Source of the DNA: Chiua virens
Lineage: Eukaryota; Basidiomycota; Agaricomycetes; Boletales; Boletaceae
Length of the DNA stretch: 64,000 nt
Assembly (NCBI GenBank): GCA_019787685.1
Contig: JAHNUO010000010.1
Span: 1 to 64,000, forward strand
Reading direction: 5' to 3'
The notes under the pieces are model-generated. The model had not been told where the DNA came from. It made no database searches and saw nothing but the letters and a program-made list of their open reading frames with translations. Position numbers and translations under genes: made by a program. How positions within the stretch are numbered: the first letter of the stretch is position 1; every line of letters begins with the position of its first letter. Below, in pieces: positions 23,334 through 36,085 of the stretch.

Positions 23334-24125
23334 TAGAGTGTGGTTATCCAAATCACATGGAATTTGCGGATCTTTCAAACATGACACATATAGATGTACG
23401 CAATCCCGCATATGGCGGGAATGCGAGTAATAAATGAACGATTGATTATGTCATTAGATAGCCACATTTGCGTCTGTGGCGGGTGTGCGATGTTTCGGGA
23501 CAATGACTCAGTATTGTGATGTACAATTACAACACAAACGAGCAATGGGAAATAAAGTAACATTCAATATCGCATTGCTGCCATGTGTGGGAATGCGGAC
23601 AAAAAGATGTACAGTTACAACACAAAGGAGCAACAGGAAATAACATGACATTCAACATCGCATTGCCGCCATGTGTGGGAATGCGTGACAAAAGTGTTAA
23701 CATTCAATATCGCATTCCCGCTATGTGTGGGAATGCGGACACATATGTTTGACACATATGTGTCCGCATTCCCACACATATGTTTGACACATATGTGTCC
23801 GCATTCCCACACATAGCGGGAATGCGATATTGAATGTTAACACTTTTGTCACGCATTCCCACACATGGCGGCAATGCGATGTTGAATGTCATGTTATTTC
23901 CCGTTGCTCCTTTGTGTTGTAATTGTACATCACAATACTGAGTCATTCATTGTCTCGAAACATCGCATACCCACCACAGACGCAAATGCGGCTGTCTAAT
24001 GACATCATCAATCAATCATTCGTTTATTTACTCGCATACCCGCCATACGCGGGAATGCGTACATATATACATCTCATGTTATGAAAGATCTGCAAATTCT
24101 ATGTGATTTGGATGACTACACTCTA
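23334..24125. repeat. Long imperfect palindrome (~0.8 kb) built of smaller hairpins
   Basis: The outer ends pair: TAGAGTGTGGTTATCCAAAT at the left and the reverse complement of the right end, TAGAGTGTAGTCATCCAAAT. Pairing continues inward (ATCACATRGAATTTGCRGATC, GTCTGTGG-GGGT-TGCGATG, CAGTATTGTGATGTACAATT) to a centre near 23755-23785 made of GACACATATGTTTGACACAT. Left arm ~420 bp, right arm ~340 bp; the left arm has an extra ~90-bp tandem duplication (23520-23615 repeated at 23605-23700). Each arm contains short palindromes of the form GCATTCCCGC-N-GCGGGAATGC. The outer TA on both sides could be a TA target duplication of a foldback or mariner-like MITE. Confidence 0.9.
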
Positions 24126-25570
24126 GGAAATATATATTCCGCACTTGATGACATGGTAGATTTGCGGCTTTGGGGTGTGAATTTGTAGGTCTTACCTCTG
24201 TCTAACCCCCTCTGAATTAGATTAGATCCCTTTAAATACCATACTGATGAGAGGCTTGTGAGATATGTGAAAACATAGACTTGCCAGTGATGTTGAGAAC
24301 ACACCAGTGATAGAGTGCAATCTAATGTGCATCCAACATCATACAAAGCCATGACATTAGTGCTTGGGGGAAAAAGCGAGAAGAGTTGTGCAAGGAGTGC
24401 AAGCACATACTTCTGTTGCTCACCAGGAGAGTCTATGTTCGCAAAGAAGAGAGGAATGTCATGCCGACAAATGAGAGCCATCAGCCCAGTGTTGTCAAAA
24501 CTTTCCATCGACATCTTCTGCTTCTTGCCATTGGTGGCTTCATAGGAGGATTCACACAAGTCCAGGGCCATGTCAGGCACCTTCAGCTGAGGGCATTTTG
24601 CGTTGTTCTTGAATAAGTGTGCTCATGGCGTCCACTTCACTTTTTGGAAGGAAATATGCCAGATCATAGAAGGCAGGTGAGTCACCCACGGAGCATCAGT
24701 GTCAATGATGGAAGTTGCCATTAGTGGTGACATGGATGTCACCACCTTCCGTGAGCAGCTGGCCAAATGTTGAACCTCCGAAGCATGCGGGGCAGTGTGC
24801 GATCAAGATTTGAGCACATTGCCCTGGAATCAAGAAGGAAGAGAGTGTTGAGGAAGGGGGTTGAGGGAGAGGGGGGGATATTGGGTAAATGAAGGGGTAG
24901 ATGGAGCTGGTGTAGAAGGGACGGAAACAATGGAAGGCTGTTTGGAGGCCCAGATCCTATCGCGAGATACTTGAAGGGTGGCTTCCAGGTGGTGTTCCAC
25001 TTCAACAAGTAGTATGTTGTACCACTGTATGGCATGTTCGAGACTGCAGCGGAAGGGCTCTTGAATCGGGTTGCACTATGACAGATTGAAATCGTACACA
25101 AGATGCAGTGAGATAGACTTACTTTGTCATCTACAATGCGAAACCCATGGTGAATGTAATGATTGTGCAGGGCTGAAGAGAGCACATTGACGGCATTGCA
25201 TGACCGTTCAAAAAGTGCGTGGTAGAAGGCGAGTAGATCAATCGATACAGCCATTCTAGGTTGGGAAGGAGCGGTGGGAAAGAGACTGAAATGAACCAGG
25301 ACTTGAGGGAGAGTGGCACATTGACAACTGAGGACATCGGTGGACGCAAAATCTGGAGAACGTGAGTGAGAATTGGTGGGGAAAGGAATGTGACTGACGA
25401 TCGAAGAATAAACTTAGGATGCGTGTCATCTTAGGTGTGCAACCGTTACTATGGCATACTGATAGTAGACGCGGATAAGCTGGGATGGGCTTGCCCAGGG
25501 TTTGAGATACGTGACTTAGATATGGAGACACAATGGTTGGAATCAGTGCTGTCCAGCTTGCATACAAATG
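24116..25570 (-). pseudogene. KDZ (Kyakuja-Dileera-Zisupton) transposase relic
   Basis: Minus-strand fragments in the KDZ order. The N-terminal part at 25150-25260 (LLAFYHALFERSCNAVNVLS) is followed, after Pro/Ser-rich sequence, by [14 protein letters not shown] near 24770 and [14 protein letters not shown] near 24720, the metal-site region of this family. Then come [20 protein letters not shown] and FDNTGLMALICRHDIPLFF with GEQQKYVLALLAQLF and MALYDVGCTLD (24330-24500). Two TGA stops at 24696-24698 and 24702-24704 fall where the family has Arg (HHRHR), matching CGA-to-TGA changes; frameshifts also occur near 24560-24620. The C-terminal catalytic half is absent, ending at the palindrome. KDZ proteins are DDE-type DNA transposases. 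Confidence 0.75.
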
Positions 25571-28060
25571 GTGAGCTGATTGGTCTAGAAAGATATGATG
25601 TTTAGGTAGAGGTGGGTCATTAGTATAAATGAAGGTGTCAGCATCTGCAGGTTCCTCATTATAATCAGAAACATCGCCTGGGTGGAAATCTTCATCAAGC
25701 AGGTTAAAGTCTTGGGACAGAGGTGACGGTGTATGGACAGCATCACGCTGGTCCTCCTGAGGGTTTGCTAGAAGTTGTTGAATCTTTGTAGTGAGATGAT
25801 AACGCTTGAGGTCATGGCCAGCAACATGAACAATTGTTTGTGTCTTCCGCTTGTTGCAAGGGCGTATGGGGCTTTCAAAATGAACTCTGAGGCCCTTGAC
25901 ATACTGCTATATGGCACAAGTACCCACCCTGGGCATTGATGAAAATGCGCCACGGAGTAAATGAAAGGAGACAGATGAAACACATGAGAAAACAGCAGAA
26001 AGAAGGGAGAAGGACAGAAAACATATGGAATTGGGAAATAATTTTACACATTTGTGCGCCATGGGGAGGAACTGATGAGGCCCCTGCAAGGGGCAGTGGA
26101 GGAACAAGGGTGGGGCCAAAAGAGCGAGTATATCTCACAGACCACATGTGAGGCATGAGGGGAGCTCAAGGGAGCAACACGTCAACCAAAGTAGGATTTA
26201 GGTCAAATGGCTTCAGCGAGGCACAGTCTGGTAGATAAATTTACTGCCTACAAAGGAAATGGGTCTGTGAGATTGTTGGAGTTTGAAAAATGTGCTGCCT
26301 GAGGTGCTCTGAAATAAGACACTTTATTATGTCCTGGATCTCTAGGAATGCTTGATTGGACAGTGGATATGTTCTCTGACTGCTTGAAGAGCCCCTTTGT
26401 TTACATCTGCCTTCTTCCAATGTCTGTGACATATAAGGCATCCAGTCTTCACCAGCCTGTTCATTGATGGCAGGAAGAAAAATTTCCTCCCAAAAGGGGT
26501 CCAGTACTCCTTTGGGCATCATGTTTATGTGTCTTCCTGTAAGGGGACTGTGATGAATCATCTGGGAAAAGAAAAAATAGATGTTTAGACCATGTCCAGT
26601 GAAGGAGAAAAGCTTTCCAATGATGACATGAGGTATGGGATTGAGAGGAAACTTCTTGGATATCCATTCTGTACAATGTCCAGAAGCATCCTGATCTTCT
26701 TCTGACTAAGGAATGAGAATGTCAACATAGACATGGTTGTGCTTGGGAATTCCAGGCTTTCTATCATAGATGGGCATGAGATATACCCCAATGCTATTCT
26801 TGCAAACCAGCTTTCTGGTCATCCAGATGATACTGTCTATGTTGATTGAGATCTTGATGTTGTTGACAGAAATGTTAACCTACCATTTTCTTCTGGCATC
26901 TAGAAGGGGCTTGATTCTTCACATTGTTGCTTTGCAAGAATGACAGCCTGGTAAACCAGTATATTACGATGAACTCAGGGGACGTGAAGCACAGTCATAG
27001 AAAATAAATGGTTATAGGCATAATATAAGACTTTTTTTCCAGTTGCTTGGAAGAGCCAGGAAACCTAGTCCTGCAAATTGTGTTGCTTTGTTGATCAGTG
27101 AACAAGACTAAACCAGGCTTACTGTTAGCAAGTTGATTACATGCCTCTTGATCAATAAGGATCATTGATGAAGGGCTTATTCCTAGCTGTACATCCACAT
27201 GATTGAATGGGGATGGCAAGGGAGGTGGCAAGGGAGGGGGAAGGTTAATGAATGTGGGATTGGGATGGTCAATGGTTACATGACCAGGTTGTAAGTCTTG
27301 TGACAAAGGGAGAATCAAAGCCTCCTGGGGTTGAAGTTGCTCAGGTTGAAGATGACAAGAATCTGGGAATGTTCGAGTTTATCAATATCAAACTATGGAC
27401 CAAAAAATCATTGAATGTATCACTAGCTATAGCAGGCAGCGAGGGAGAAGAGGCATGGATAATGGATAATAAACAAATTGAGTAGCCCTTGGAACTGCAT
27501 CTTGCCTGCATTGGCCACTGTGCTTCAATGAACTTGAGAATTGGAGGAACTTTTTGCCATGGTAGTGGCCTGATGAGAAGGTGAGAAACAAGGGGGCTTA
27601 TAACCCTGGGACTTATTGGTAGGTGAGGCCAGATTACCAGACATTATGTGCCACATGTTGTAATTGAGGAAAGCTAGGTAGGGTGTCCATTATCTCTAAA
27701 ACCCCATATTCAAGTTACAGATTAGTGTCCACTTGTACCGGAATAAATGCAGAAGAAGATTGGAGTTAACTACAATCATATCACACAAAGGAAGGTGAGA
27801 AAATCAGCGACTTACCAGTGGAAGGTTGATTATAGGGGTTTGTAAACTTGAACTGAGAAGTGAGCAGGTGCATGCAGGGCCATGACTCATCTGAGTTGAG
27901 GTTTGTGCCCTGCTGTCTACCAGTGAACATCAACTTGAGGTTGCAGCAATTAAACAAACCTTTGATAGCCTGAGACAAGGACTGGGACTCAGAGTTTATA
28001 AGAAAAGTTCTGTCAGTGAGTCAAATTAGAAGAGTGTACCAACTAGTGCAGGGAAGAGGA
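25571..28060 (-). pseudogene. Decayed minus-strand coding fragments, family not recognised
   Basis: Several open stretches read as protein, but I cannot assign a family. The clearest are 26590-26790 (ESLEFPSTTMSMLTFSFLSQ, then RMLLDIVQNGYPRSFL) and 26241-26561 (GVLDPFWEEIFLPAINEQAG, then LSNQAFLEIQDIIKCL), which look like consecutive exons of one gene with an intron near 26562-26584. Also 26995-27318, Pro-rich. The acidic sequence at 25620-25700 may be the KDZ N-terminus. No intact frame longer than about 110 codons remains. Confidence 0.35.
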
Positions 28061-29056
28061 GCACATGTGGTGTGCTGCTGTGCACAAGCACTGTCAAGGC
28101 ACAGCACACCTGGGCCATGCACTGTGGTCAGCCCATTGAATACAAAGGGATTAATAATGATCAATTCAGATACAGAGTGATCTCGCAAAATTATTGTGAT
28201 ATCACATTATGTAAGTCTCTGTTACCTTACATAAGTCACTCAAAATTCAAACCCAGGGCAGTGCTTCCACAAAATGGTGTTATATTCTTAAGTATATGTA
28301 AGGACCTCCCAGATCTGCTATCTAACTGAGGATATGTTTATGTTTATGTTTGAGTTGGCATTTTGATGTCTTTCAGTCAGAACACTCTGGTGTGACTCGG
28401 ACTCAGAATACTATCACAAGTCCCATTGGGAGAGATTCCATCATGCTCAGAGTTTTGAATTGTTCATGGAAAAATTTAAGTCAACTGATATGATAGAAGA
28501 CAGGCTGCTCCATCCCCACCACTCATTTCCTCTCCAGGCTCACTGGCACTACTTAGTAAACTATTGCTAGTTTGACACACACAAGTAACTTGTTGAGCTC
28601 TACTATGAACATTTGCTCTCCCTTCCCTTTACCTTTTAGTTGTGACTCCATTCCAGCGACCAAAAGAGTGGTCTTGTATGATTCCATTAGCAAGATCTAT
28701 GTGGTAAGTTTTTTGCACTTTGGATCCACAGAAAATATTATGTTTATTGTTTCTTCCTACCTATACAGTGTAGACCCACTCCTTGACACACCAGATTGAG
28801 TTGCTCATATATACCAAGATTTTTATTGTAAATACACATATATATAATATGGACAAGATGTATCATACTCTAAAAAATAAGTTCTGACTATTGTATGTGC
28901 AGGATCATTAGAAAATAGACGTATGAATATGTTTTGTGTGTTGCCAGGGGAATTAATGGTTGACACCACTCCTTGACACAGTGTGACTATGTCACATGTC
29001 ACATTGGTCACAGTGTGCAGCAGTGGCACTATCGTCCTACTCATCACCATCATGTC
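28061..29056. other. AT-rich stretch without recognisable gene
   Basis: Short frames only (85 codons or fewer) with no domain-like pattern. A sentence-like duplication, CACCACTCCTTGACACA (near 28965) and CCCACTCCTTGACACACC (near 28778), is the only repeat noticed. Confidence 0.4.
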
Positions 29057-29385
29057 CTACTCATTACCATCAGACACATCTGACCCAACATCCTGAAGGT
29101 TCTCCATCATGAGGGTGTCATCTAGGGTCACTACGGAGCTTGATGCTGTAGGATGTGCCCCCAATTGGCCCTTTGGCTTCAATGATCTTGTTAGTTTCTT
29201 TGACCACTCTTTCTTTGGCATGTTCCTTTCCTCCATTTCGTGACAAGCTGCTGACCAGCTTTCCAGCTCCCTCACATGGGTATCAAGCAGCCTCCTCCAT
29301 TCAGTATCAAGTGCTGCTTTGTCTTGCCACTTCGTTTCACGCTCAGCCTTTTTGTTTTCCCATGCTGCCTCATCAGGAATTTAGC
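29057..29385 (-). pseudogene. Charged helical protein fragment, unknown
   Basis: Continuous minus-strand reading of about 105 codons (KAERETKWQDKAALDTEWRR ... HVRELESWSAACHEMEERN ... PKGQLGAHPTASSSVVTLDD), rich in Glu/Lys/Arg/Trp and helix-like, ending in an acidic tail at 29057. Nearby sequence on both sides is non-coding. It could be one exon of a host or element gene; no catalytic motif. Confidence 0.35.
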
Positions 29386-30249
29386 ACTCCAGTTGGCTAT
29401 CCTTATATGTACTTTTTCTCACAAATAAGATTCAAAAAAGCATGTGTGGTCCAAAAAGCATGCTAAGGGTGTGACAAGCTAAGTCTTTATCTTGTATACA
29501 CTTACATTTCACTTGATCCACACTTTGTTCACTTGGCACACATTTTCGCAAGGAAGAAAAGGGTAAAAAGGCATAACATTCATTTACCATGCCAAATACA
29601 GTACAACAAAAAAAGAGCATTAAGGTAGTATTAAATATGAAAAGGGTATAGTAGTCGGATCACGAATAAAAGCAACTGGGTCAAGTGGGGAAAGAATGGC
29701 AACAGCAAATGGTGATGATGGTGAGGGAACAAAGCAAATGGTGTAGACGACAAAAAGGAAAGAACAGAACAGCAACACAATGATACATGGCAAAATGGAA
29801 AGAGAGAAAAATAGCAGGGACAAACTGGAATGGAAACATAATGAGAGTGCAAAGGAAAATGGCGGCAGCGGTGAGCATGAATGTGACGGCAAGCATGAAT
29901 GGTGGTGAGAAAACAGCGGTGACGAACAGCAAAAGTGACAAAAAGGCACTCTGGGGTATCAAGCTAACAAGTGAATCAGCAACATGCATCAATTAACGAA
30001 CAAAACTTAACACCAGTCTTACAGAACACAGACAACAAGGGGTGAAAACTGTGGGTGGGCAAAACGGACATGACAGAGTGGACAGTACAGCAAGGTTCTA
30101 AAGGAGATCAGTAACATATGTCAGATGATCAATGAAAAAAAAAGAAAATTGCAATCTTAGACTTACACAAAAATGCACGAGGGTTGGGTGCAGTATGAGG
30201 ACTATCCATGAGATCACCCCCATCTGCAGAACCGTTCTTTGGATGCTTG
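29386..30249. other. Low-complexity stretch, no gene supported
   Basis: Purine-rich on the plus strand around 29640-29950 (GGAAAG, AACAGC, GGTGATGATGG). Overlapping open frames on both strands are explained by this composition bias and are not called. Confidence 0.5.
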
Positions 30250-30895
30250 AGAGCTCAGGTAGCCGCAAATGTACCCTTGACAAAATCCACCCCCCTCCTC
30301 TGAATCAATTCCTTGTAAGCGACTGTATCACTGGCCCAATTGGTGGAGGAAAATTGGTAGGGAGCAGAAGTTTCGCGACCTGTAAGCTGATTGAGAACCT
30401 TGGGAAGTTTGATCTTGTTCTTGCCTTCAGCACTGCCAGCCCATTCCACTAGAACCTTCTTGATGTCAATGTCTCCCCTGGCAATGAGAGTAACAGCACA
30501 TTCAAGCTAGTTATAGAAACTGAATGAGTACTTGACAAATGAAGTGAAAAGATTTTTACCGCCACAGTTGCAAGGGCTACAACCCCTGCTCCATTTTTTC
30601 TGCCAGCTACTGCCCACATATCCCAACCCGAAATCTCCACAAGATCAGATGATGCAACTACAAGGTGAGTTCTTGCAATGAGCTCGAGAAGAAAGGGCGA
30701 GTGGAAAAGCCCATCTGACTCTGAACCACCAATTGGGGCGTCTTGATCTTCACATAGGAAGCAGTAATCGGTTGCCAAGTATTCAGCAGTTGCTATGGTG
30801 TCAGCGTCATCATCAAGCTTCAAGAAAAAATTGATCATCATCATGAGGGCTGTGGAACTGATACCACTCCACCACTCACTCACTTGTTGGCTCAT
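30250..30895 (-). pseudogene. DUF6532-like basidiomycete protein fragment
   Basis: Two minus-strand exons. 30895-30560 gives WWSGISSTALMMMINFFLKL, then GLFHSPFLLELIARTHLVV and GAGVVALATVAVKI. After a probable intron near 30510-30555 the second exon reads LECAVTLIARGDIDIKKVLV, NKIKLPKVLNQLTGRETSAP and FSSTNWASDTVAYKELIQRR. The order (a 'pressed to the border' F-H/R-S-P-F segment, then an Ala-rich helix, then a C-terminal K/LPKxLN block) resembles the large basidiomycete family I recall as DUF6532, whose function is unknown. The assignment is from memory of the pattern and is tentative. The N-terminus is missing. Confidence 0.4.
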
Positions 30896-31300
30896 CTAAC
30901 AGTAGAAGTGAGCACACACATTGGAATGAATTCTTTACGTACCAGTAAAAAAACTGAACCAGAAGCAGTGACACAATACTTGACATCCGGGTATACTGTA
31001 CAGAAAATAGTTTACAAAGGACTCCTGGATCGATTCTTTGCACCAATTCTCAAAACATATACTGGTGATGCTCAATGAGACAAAGATCAAAGGGGTTCTG
31101 CAGCTCATTCACAAACAGCAGGTAGTAGGCCCCTATTCCTCAGATTGAAATCAAACTATTAATCGGTTGATGCACTTGGTTCATATGTTGATTGGACAAG
31201 TCGAGCATGACATATACCATCTATGCATCCTATCTTGTCTGATATCCTTGGTACATTACCTCTTCCTACTTGACTTTATTTTTACTGATAATCATCGATG
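30896..31300. other. No gene seen
   Basis: AT-rich spacer with a 64-codon plus frame of no recognisable content. Confidence 0.4.
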
Positions 31301-31795
31301 TTAGCTCTCAGGGAGGCTCTCAAGAAGGCTGGTATCTTACACCATGATATCAGTCTTATGAACCTGCTTCTTGCTTCATGGAAAAGCCATTGTGTTGACT
31401 TCCTCAACTATCTCTCTCCATTGGACAAGCAGTACCTTACTAACAAATTGTAGTCTCTCTCTGTGAGGACTCCTTACTGACTGGGGATATATCACTCCTG
31501 TAATCAATAATCTTCTCCCCAAGTGACTGATAAAGCCTGCAACCTGTCCCCTCCTGCTCTCTCAAGTTCACATGATCCTTCCCATATTCTTCCTAATCCT
31601 GCAGCTGCAAGCTCTCCTCTCTCCTCATCTCCCCTGTCTGACACTGTTACAAAGCCAATCCCAGACCCTCAGTCAGTACCAGTCCTTGGCTCCAATAGAA
31701 ATGTTGATTACATGCTGATCAATGAGCTTGACTGTGAAGACAACATTGCTCTCTTTATGGGAAGGGACCCCTTGCTAAATTGACCATCTATCAAG
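31301..31795 (+). pseudogene. Relic with kinase-like catalytic-loop motif (tentative)
   Basis: Plus-strand reading LREALKKAGILHHDISLMNL resembles the catalytic loop of protein kinases (H-R/H-D-I-S-x2-N), especially fungal FunK1-type kinases, preceded by the usual 'EAGILH' helix. It is followed by a stop near 31452 and then a Ser/Pro-rich frame (31523-31783, SPPALSSSHDPSHILPNP). No Gly-rich loop or DFG motif is visible nearby, so the call rests on one motif. Confidence 0.25.
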
Positions 31796-34640
31796 TCTAG
31801 CCCCCTTTATTGAACTGTAAGCACATTTTCGACAAGCACAGAATGAGAACTGATTTAGATATAGGGCACTTGGGCTTGAATAGCTGCAAAACTAGTCCTG
31901 GCTAATCCTGAAAAGCCTGTTTCATACAAGGTGCAACATAATTTAGAATTAATCTTTTATGTGCTACTTGGGATCTGTCATCTGTGTCCTCTTTGACAAG
32001 CCATACAAGATCAAGCCAAATAAGGAGCTTGCACTTGGTTTTGATGAACATTTCGCCACGTTTGGACCAAACTTGACAAATATGACTTCTATTTAGTCAT
32101 GGCTCGGTTAGTCAGCCAAGTTCCTTTCCCACATCTCTCTGTTCTTCCAACTATTGGTCCCACTTCTGAACTCCCTTCATAAAAGAATAATTCTTCCAAT
32201 GAATCTTACCAAAGATGTTTTTGATCCTGATGAACCTGTGACTCATGATAAAATGGTGAGACTCTTTGTTGAAACTTTGCCTATGCTTGGCGATGACTGT
32301 TGGAAATTATACCCCTCACCACTTGATTGCTATGATCCTGTTGTTTTATCCTTCTCTGTATTATATTCCACAGTACCTGCTACTCACAAATCTAAGTCCC
32401 CTATTATACACCTGCATAAGTCTTCCTTGTCAAATATTTCTTCATTGCACTCACATAAATCACAAGCATAAAGTTTATCTGTTCCTGTCAACCTATCCCA
32501 AATGAGCTCTTACCACCCTAACACAAGTGACATGGAGGCCAGCATATCCCCTACCCCATGCTTGCCTTGGCCCATGCCTATTCATGAGGGTGGCTTCAGT
32601 TTCAGATCATTATCTGGTTACAGTGATGTCAGTAGCAACTCTACTGGGATCTAAAGACTGTTAGCTGATAATGATGCTGACAATAACAACTGTGTCTCAA
32701 AATGCTTGTGCTTCTCTACATCTAAGGACAATTGAACTTATACTTGCTTCTTTCCTTCTCAAACATTTGACACACTTGTTTCACATTGTTTGTTTTCTTC
32801 TTCCCCCTCATTCCCTTGTCTTTTTATCTTGTACATGCATGTACCCATGTACTGCTATTTTTTATTCCTTAATATGTATTGCTAGATCACTTTGAACAAT
32901 GACTGACTTAGCAGTTTACCCTTTCAAGCTGGGCAGTATCACAACTAGTCACAGTGATTGTGGGTGTACTGCCAAATGGAGTATGCATAGAGTGTCAAGT
33001 TGCTAACTGAAGTTGATATGTAAAAATGTGCATGCAGCTTTACTGAGGGTACAAGAATAGTCCCGAGCTAGTGAAGGTACTTGGTTTCTCACCATATCTC
33101 CTGTTATTGCAGTAATGATGCCTTCTAAACACAGAATTATCTATGAAGACAGTGACAATGAAGATAAGGGTGGGGCCCAAAGTATACCCTTGGCCCAGAA
33201 GAAGTCTTACATGTCTCTCCAGGCAATGCAGAGAGAGGAGAGAGTACCAATGCTTTGGTCCAGGACACATCTCACATGGCTTGTATATGACCCATTTCTG
33301 ACCCATTTCTGACTACATCTCTGCAATGTCACAGAAGCAACATGACATGACCTCATTAGTAGTAGCTCTTCTGAGGCTACTGTCAGAAAGTCCTCCCACA
33401 CTGGGTGTGGTCAGGGAGGTCAGCTTACACAAATGTTGAACATCGAGCATGTGCAAACTGTGATGATCAAGCCAAAGCAGATTGCAGACCTACATGTAGA
33501 TTCCACTACCTGTGAAGAAGAGGTCAATCTGATGGCCCCTGCACATTTATTCAAATGTACTCAAGTTGTCACCAGTATCCCTCATTTGTGAATCATCACA
33601 AATAGCCATGTTCTTGCTCTTACCACTGAACCATAGCAAACAACTGTCTGGCCCTCCTTAAGTCTTGCTGTACTTGGGCAGTAGTTTGGTTTCAGACTCC
33701 CAGAATCTCAAAGTCAACTTCACAACAACTCTAGTTCTAGTTTGTTTGGGATCCTCAATCTCTGGTTATTGCCATTGCCTTGAACTGTGGCTCTCACATC
33801 AACATATTCTCTCAGTCTCACTCTGTTGAGCTGTCTTCTAGACCTACCTTGATTTCTCATGTCTCTTTAAAAGCTTTATCTATATCTGCTTTCCTAAGCG
33901 AACATTTGTCTATCTCAGCTTCTACTGTCCTAACTTCACTTGTTCCCTTATCACATTATTCGTCTCATCTGAAAATGTTCACTCTCACTTCTCAACACTC
34001 AGGCCCCTACACATACTCCTTGTGTGATAATGAATGGTACACCCTCTCAAGTGTCACAACAGGATCATCATATCAGTGTGAAAAACCATGTAATGCCATC
34101 CCAGGACTCTCAACATGCGTGTACTTCTTAGCAGTCCATGGTCCCTTCATCATTTGACCACTACAGATCCTACAGCTAACTCTCATTTAATGACTGTCCC
34201 ATAAGTAGGAACATATCTGCTTCTCACACTTTTCTTGATGACATGAACGAAACATCATTCAGTGATGATGGCCATGTCACTAAGGCTGCAATCAGAAGAG
34301 GTAAGGATATATATATCCATGCCAAGTGTGTTAAGGTTCTACTGAACAACCATGCAACCATCTTTTATTGAGTTGCTGACAATAGCTACAAATCCATGCC
34401 CATCTCAATGTTTCGATTTGGAAGGTTAGTGTCTAGCTGTGTAAGCATTTCTCATTGATTCACTGAATGGCAGTGATAGGTCCCTGTCCATCTCAACATT
34501 TAGATTCAAAAGGTTAGTATCCAACCATGCAAACTATCTTCCATTAGCTTACTGAATGACAGTGACAGACCCTCAACATTTTGACATTTTGAGTTGGAAG
34601 GTGTTCATTCAGCTATGTAATATACCTTTCAAGTTGACTG
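31796..34640. other. Decayed AT-rich sequence with short frames only
   Basis: Frames of 60-125 codons on the plus strand (for example 32154-32471, 33115-33312 and 33780-34157) have no motif I recognise. Weak internal similarity occurs near 34375-34610, where a phrase around CCATCTCAACATTT plus an A/G-rich tail recurs three times about 75-110 bp apart. Confidence 0.35.
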
Positions 34641-35660
34641 ATACCTCTGGACAGCTCTGAACCTGGTGGATGTCATTGCTACCTATTGGTGACATCACTA
34701 TCCTCCACGACTCCAAAGCAGTGCTCAGTTGAGTGTCATTCATTCCTGGCATGTGGCCAGATCCTCTATGCCACTGCTTACCTGCTACTGTAGCTCATTC
34801 ATCCACTCCTAAGCAATCAGCTCCCACCGTCCAAGCTGCAATGGAGGAAGTGGAACCATGGCAAATTCAGTTTTATCATCATGTGGTGCATGACATACTC
34901 AAATGAGCAAAATAGTTCTCACACTGTGATACGGCATCCATCAATGCATTTCCCATCCATGCTAATTTCAACTCTTTAGCCATTGACTACTTGGGAAGAA
35001 GCCATCCAGGAAAGATGATCTTGTGGGCTAACAATCACAGAAGGTAAGATTTGGATCATGTGTGCAAGATGTACTAAATGCACTTGCCTCAGGCTGGTGG
35101 CCTTGTCATAACATCCAGTGTCACTTGACTGGTAATCTTTTTTTTTAATGTTGCAAAGCTTAACTAACACCAAATGTAGCTATGGGAAGACCTGGGGCAA
35201 CTGGCAATTAACATTAAGAAAAAAGGCTCATATGCACATCCATCAATGCTACAAATGGGATCCAGCCAACTGTAAATAAGAAAACACCAAGATTGCCATT
35301 GCCTTATTGGATGATCATGGCATGTTCCTGAGAAATGGCATTGACAAAGAGGTAAAAAAGCACTTAATGACATCACAGACCATCCATCAAACTCTTTTCA
35401 GGGACATACCAATAACTTGGCTCACCCGCACTCGCCAGTTTGGTTGTTTTTTTTTTTATACAGGCCCTACATCTGGTAAACTTTTCCCAGAAGTATTTGA
35501 TCATGAAGTTCCCAGAATTGCTGTTGCCATTGCTACCACTGCAGTACATTTACTTTTTACTTTGTTTTCACATGCAACACTTACTAATATCATAAAGCTC
35601 AAAGTTGTCCTAGATAAGGTTGTGACTTTGCAAAGTGATGTGGCCTTCTAAAGTTGGCAT
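34641..35660 (+). pseudogene. Second DUF6532-like fragment
   Basis: Short plus-strand pieces in shifting frames: QAAMEEVEPWQ near 34837, HHVVHDILK near 34880, and a longer piece at 35307-35651 reading FFYTGPTSGKLFPEVFDHEV then PRIAVAIATTAVHLLFTLFS. The 'FPEVFDHEVPRIAVAIATTA' pattern corresponds to the conserved C-terminal region of the same uncharacterised basidiomycete family proposed for 30250-30895. Many stops and shifts; no intact domain. Confidence 0.35.
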
Positions 35661-35964
35661 ATATTCACCAGTTTACTTGCAGAATGTTGGTGCTGATGAG
35701 GAAATGTGACACCTTGCTGATTCATGCTGCCAAAATGAAGTCCAATCAAGATCTGACTTGTACATTACATAAGGCACAATATGCTACCAATAATTTAGAA
35801 GCAATCAATCTAACATTACCCTGGCAAATTCATCACTAAACAGAATCATGGATTGTGACTGGAGCATGATTTTAAACGACAGATTAACATGCATGCACGA
35901 ATAAAGAAAAATATGGCAACAAACCTGTTGACAGGCAGTCCTGATGAAAGCCAGATTGGAGGTA

Positions 35965-36085
35965 CTTGTCCAAGGGAAATGGCCATATTGTTTGATCCTG
36001 TGATCCAAATCTTATGATCCAAGAGTCAGTAGGTAGCCAGGGGTTCATAGTATATTTCATTTAACCATGACTAATCATGATTCCC
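35965..36085. repeat. Diverged third copy of the flanking direct repeat (partial)
   Basis: GGAAATGGCCATATTGTTTG through CATGACTAATCATGATT aligns to 315-440 and 62680-62805 in the same orientation with roughly 20% difference and a few small gaps. The following sequence (ACCAGTTGCAGTTGCA near 36125) also recalls the start of the repeat. This shows that the repeat is a dispersed family and not a simple pair. Confidence 0.75.

Noticed and set aside
29631..29992. Overlapping Ser/Phe-rich minus-strand proteins
   Set aside because: They are explained by purine-rich plus-strand composition; two frames are open at once and no motif is present.
31301..31455. A functional FunK1 protein kinase
   Set aside because: Only the catalytic-loop motif is visible; no Gly loop, DFG or intact frame was found, so it is listed only as a tentative relic.
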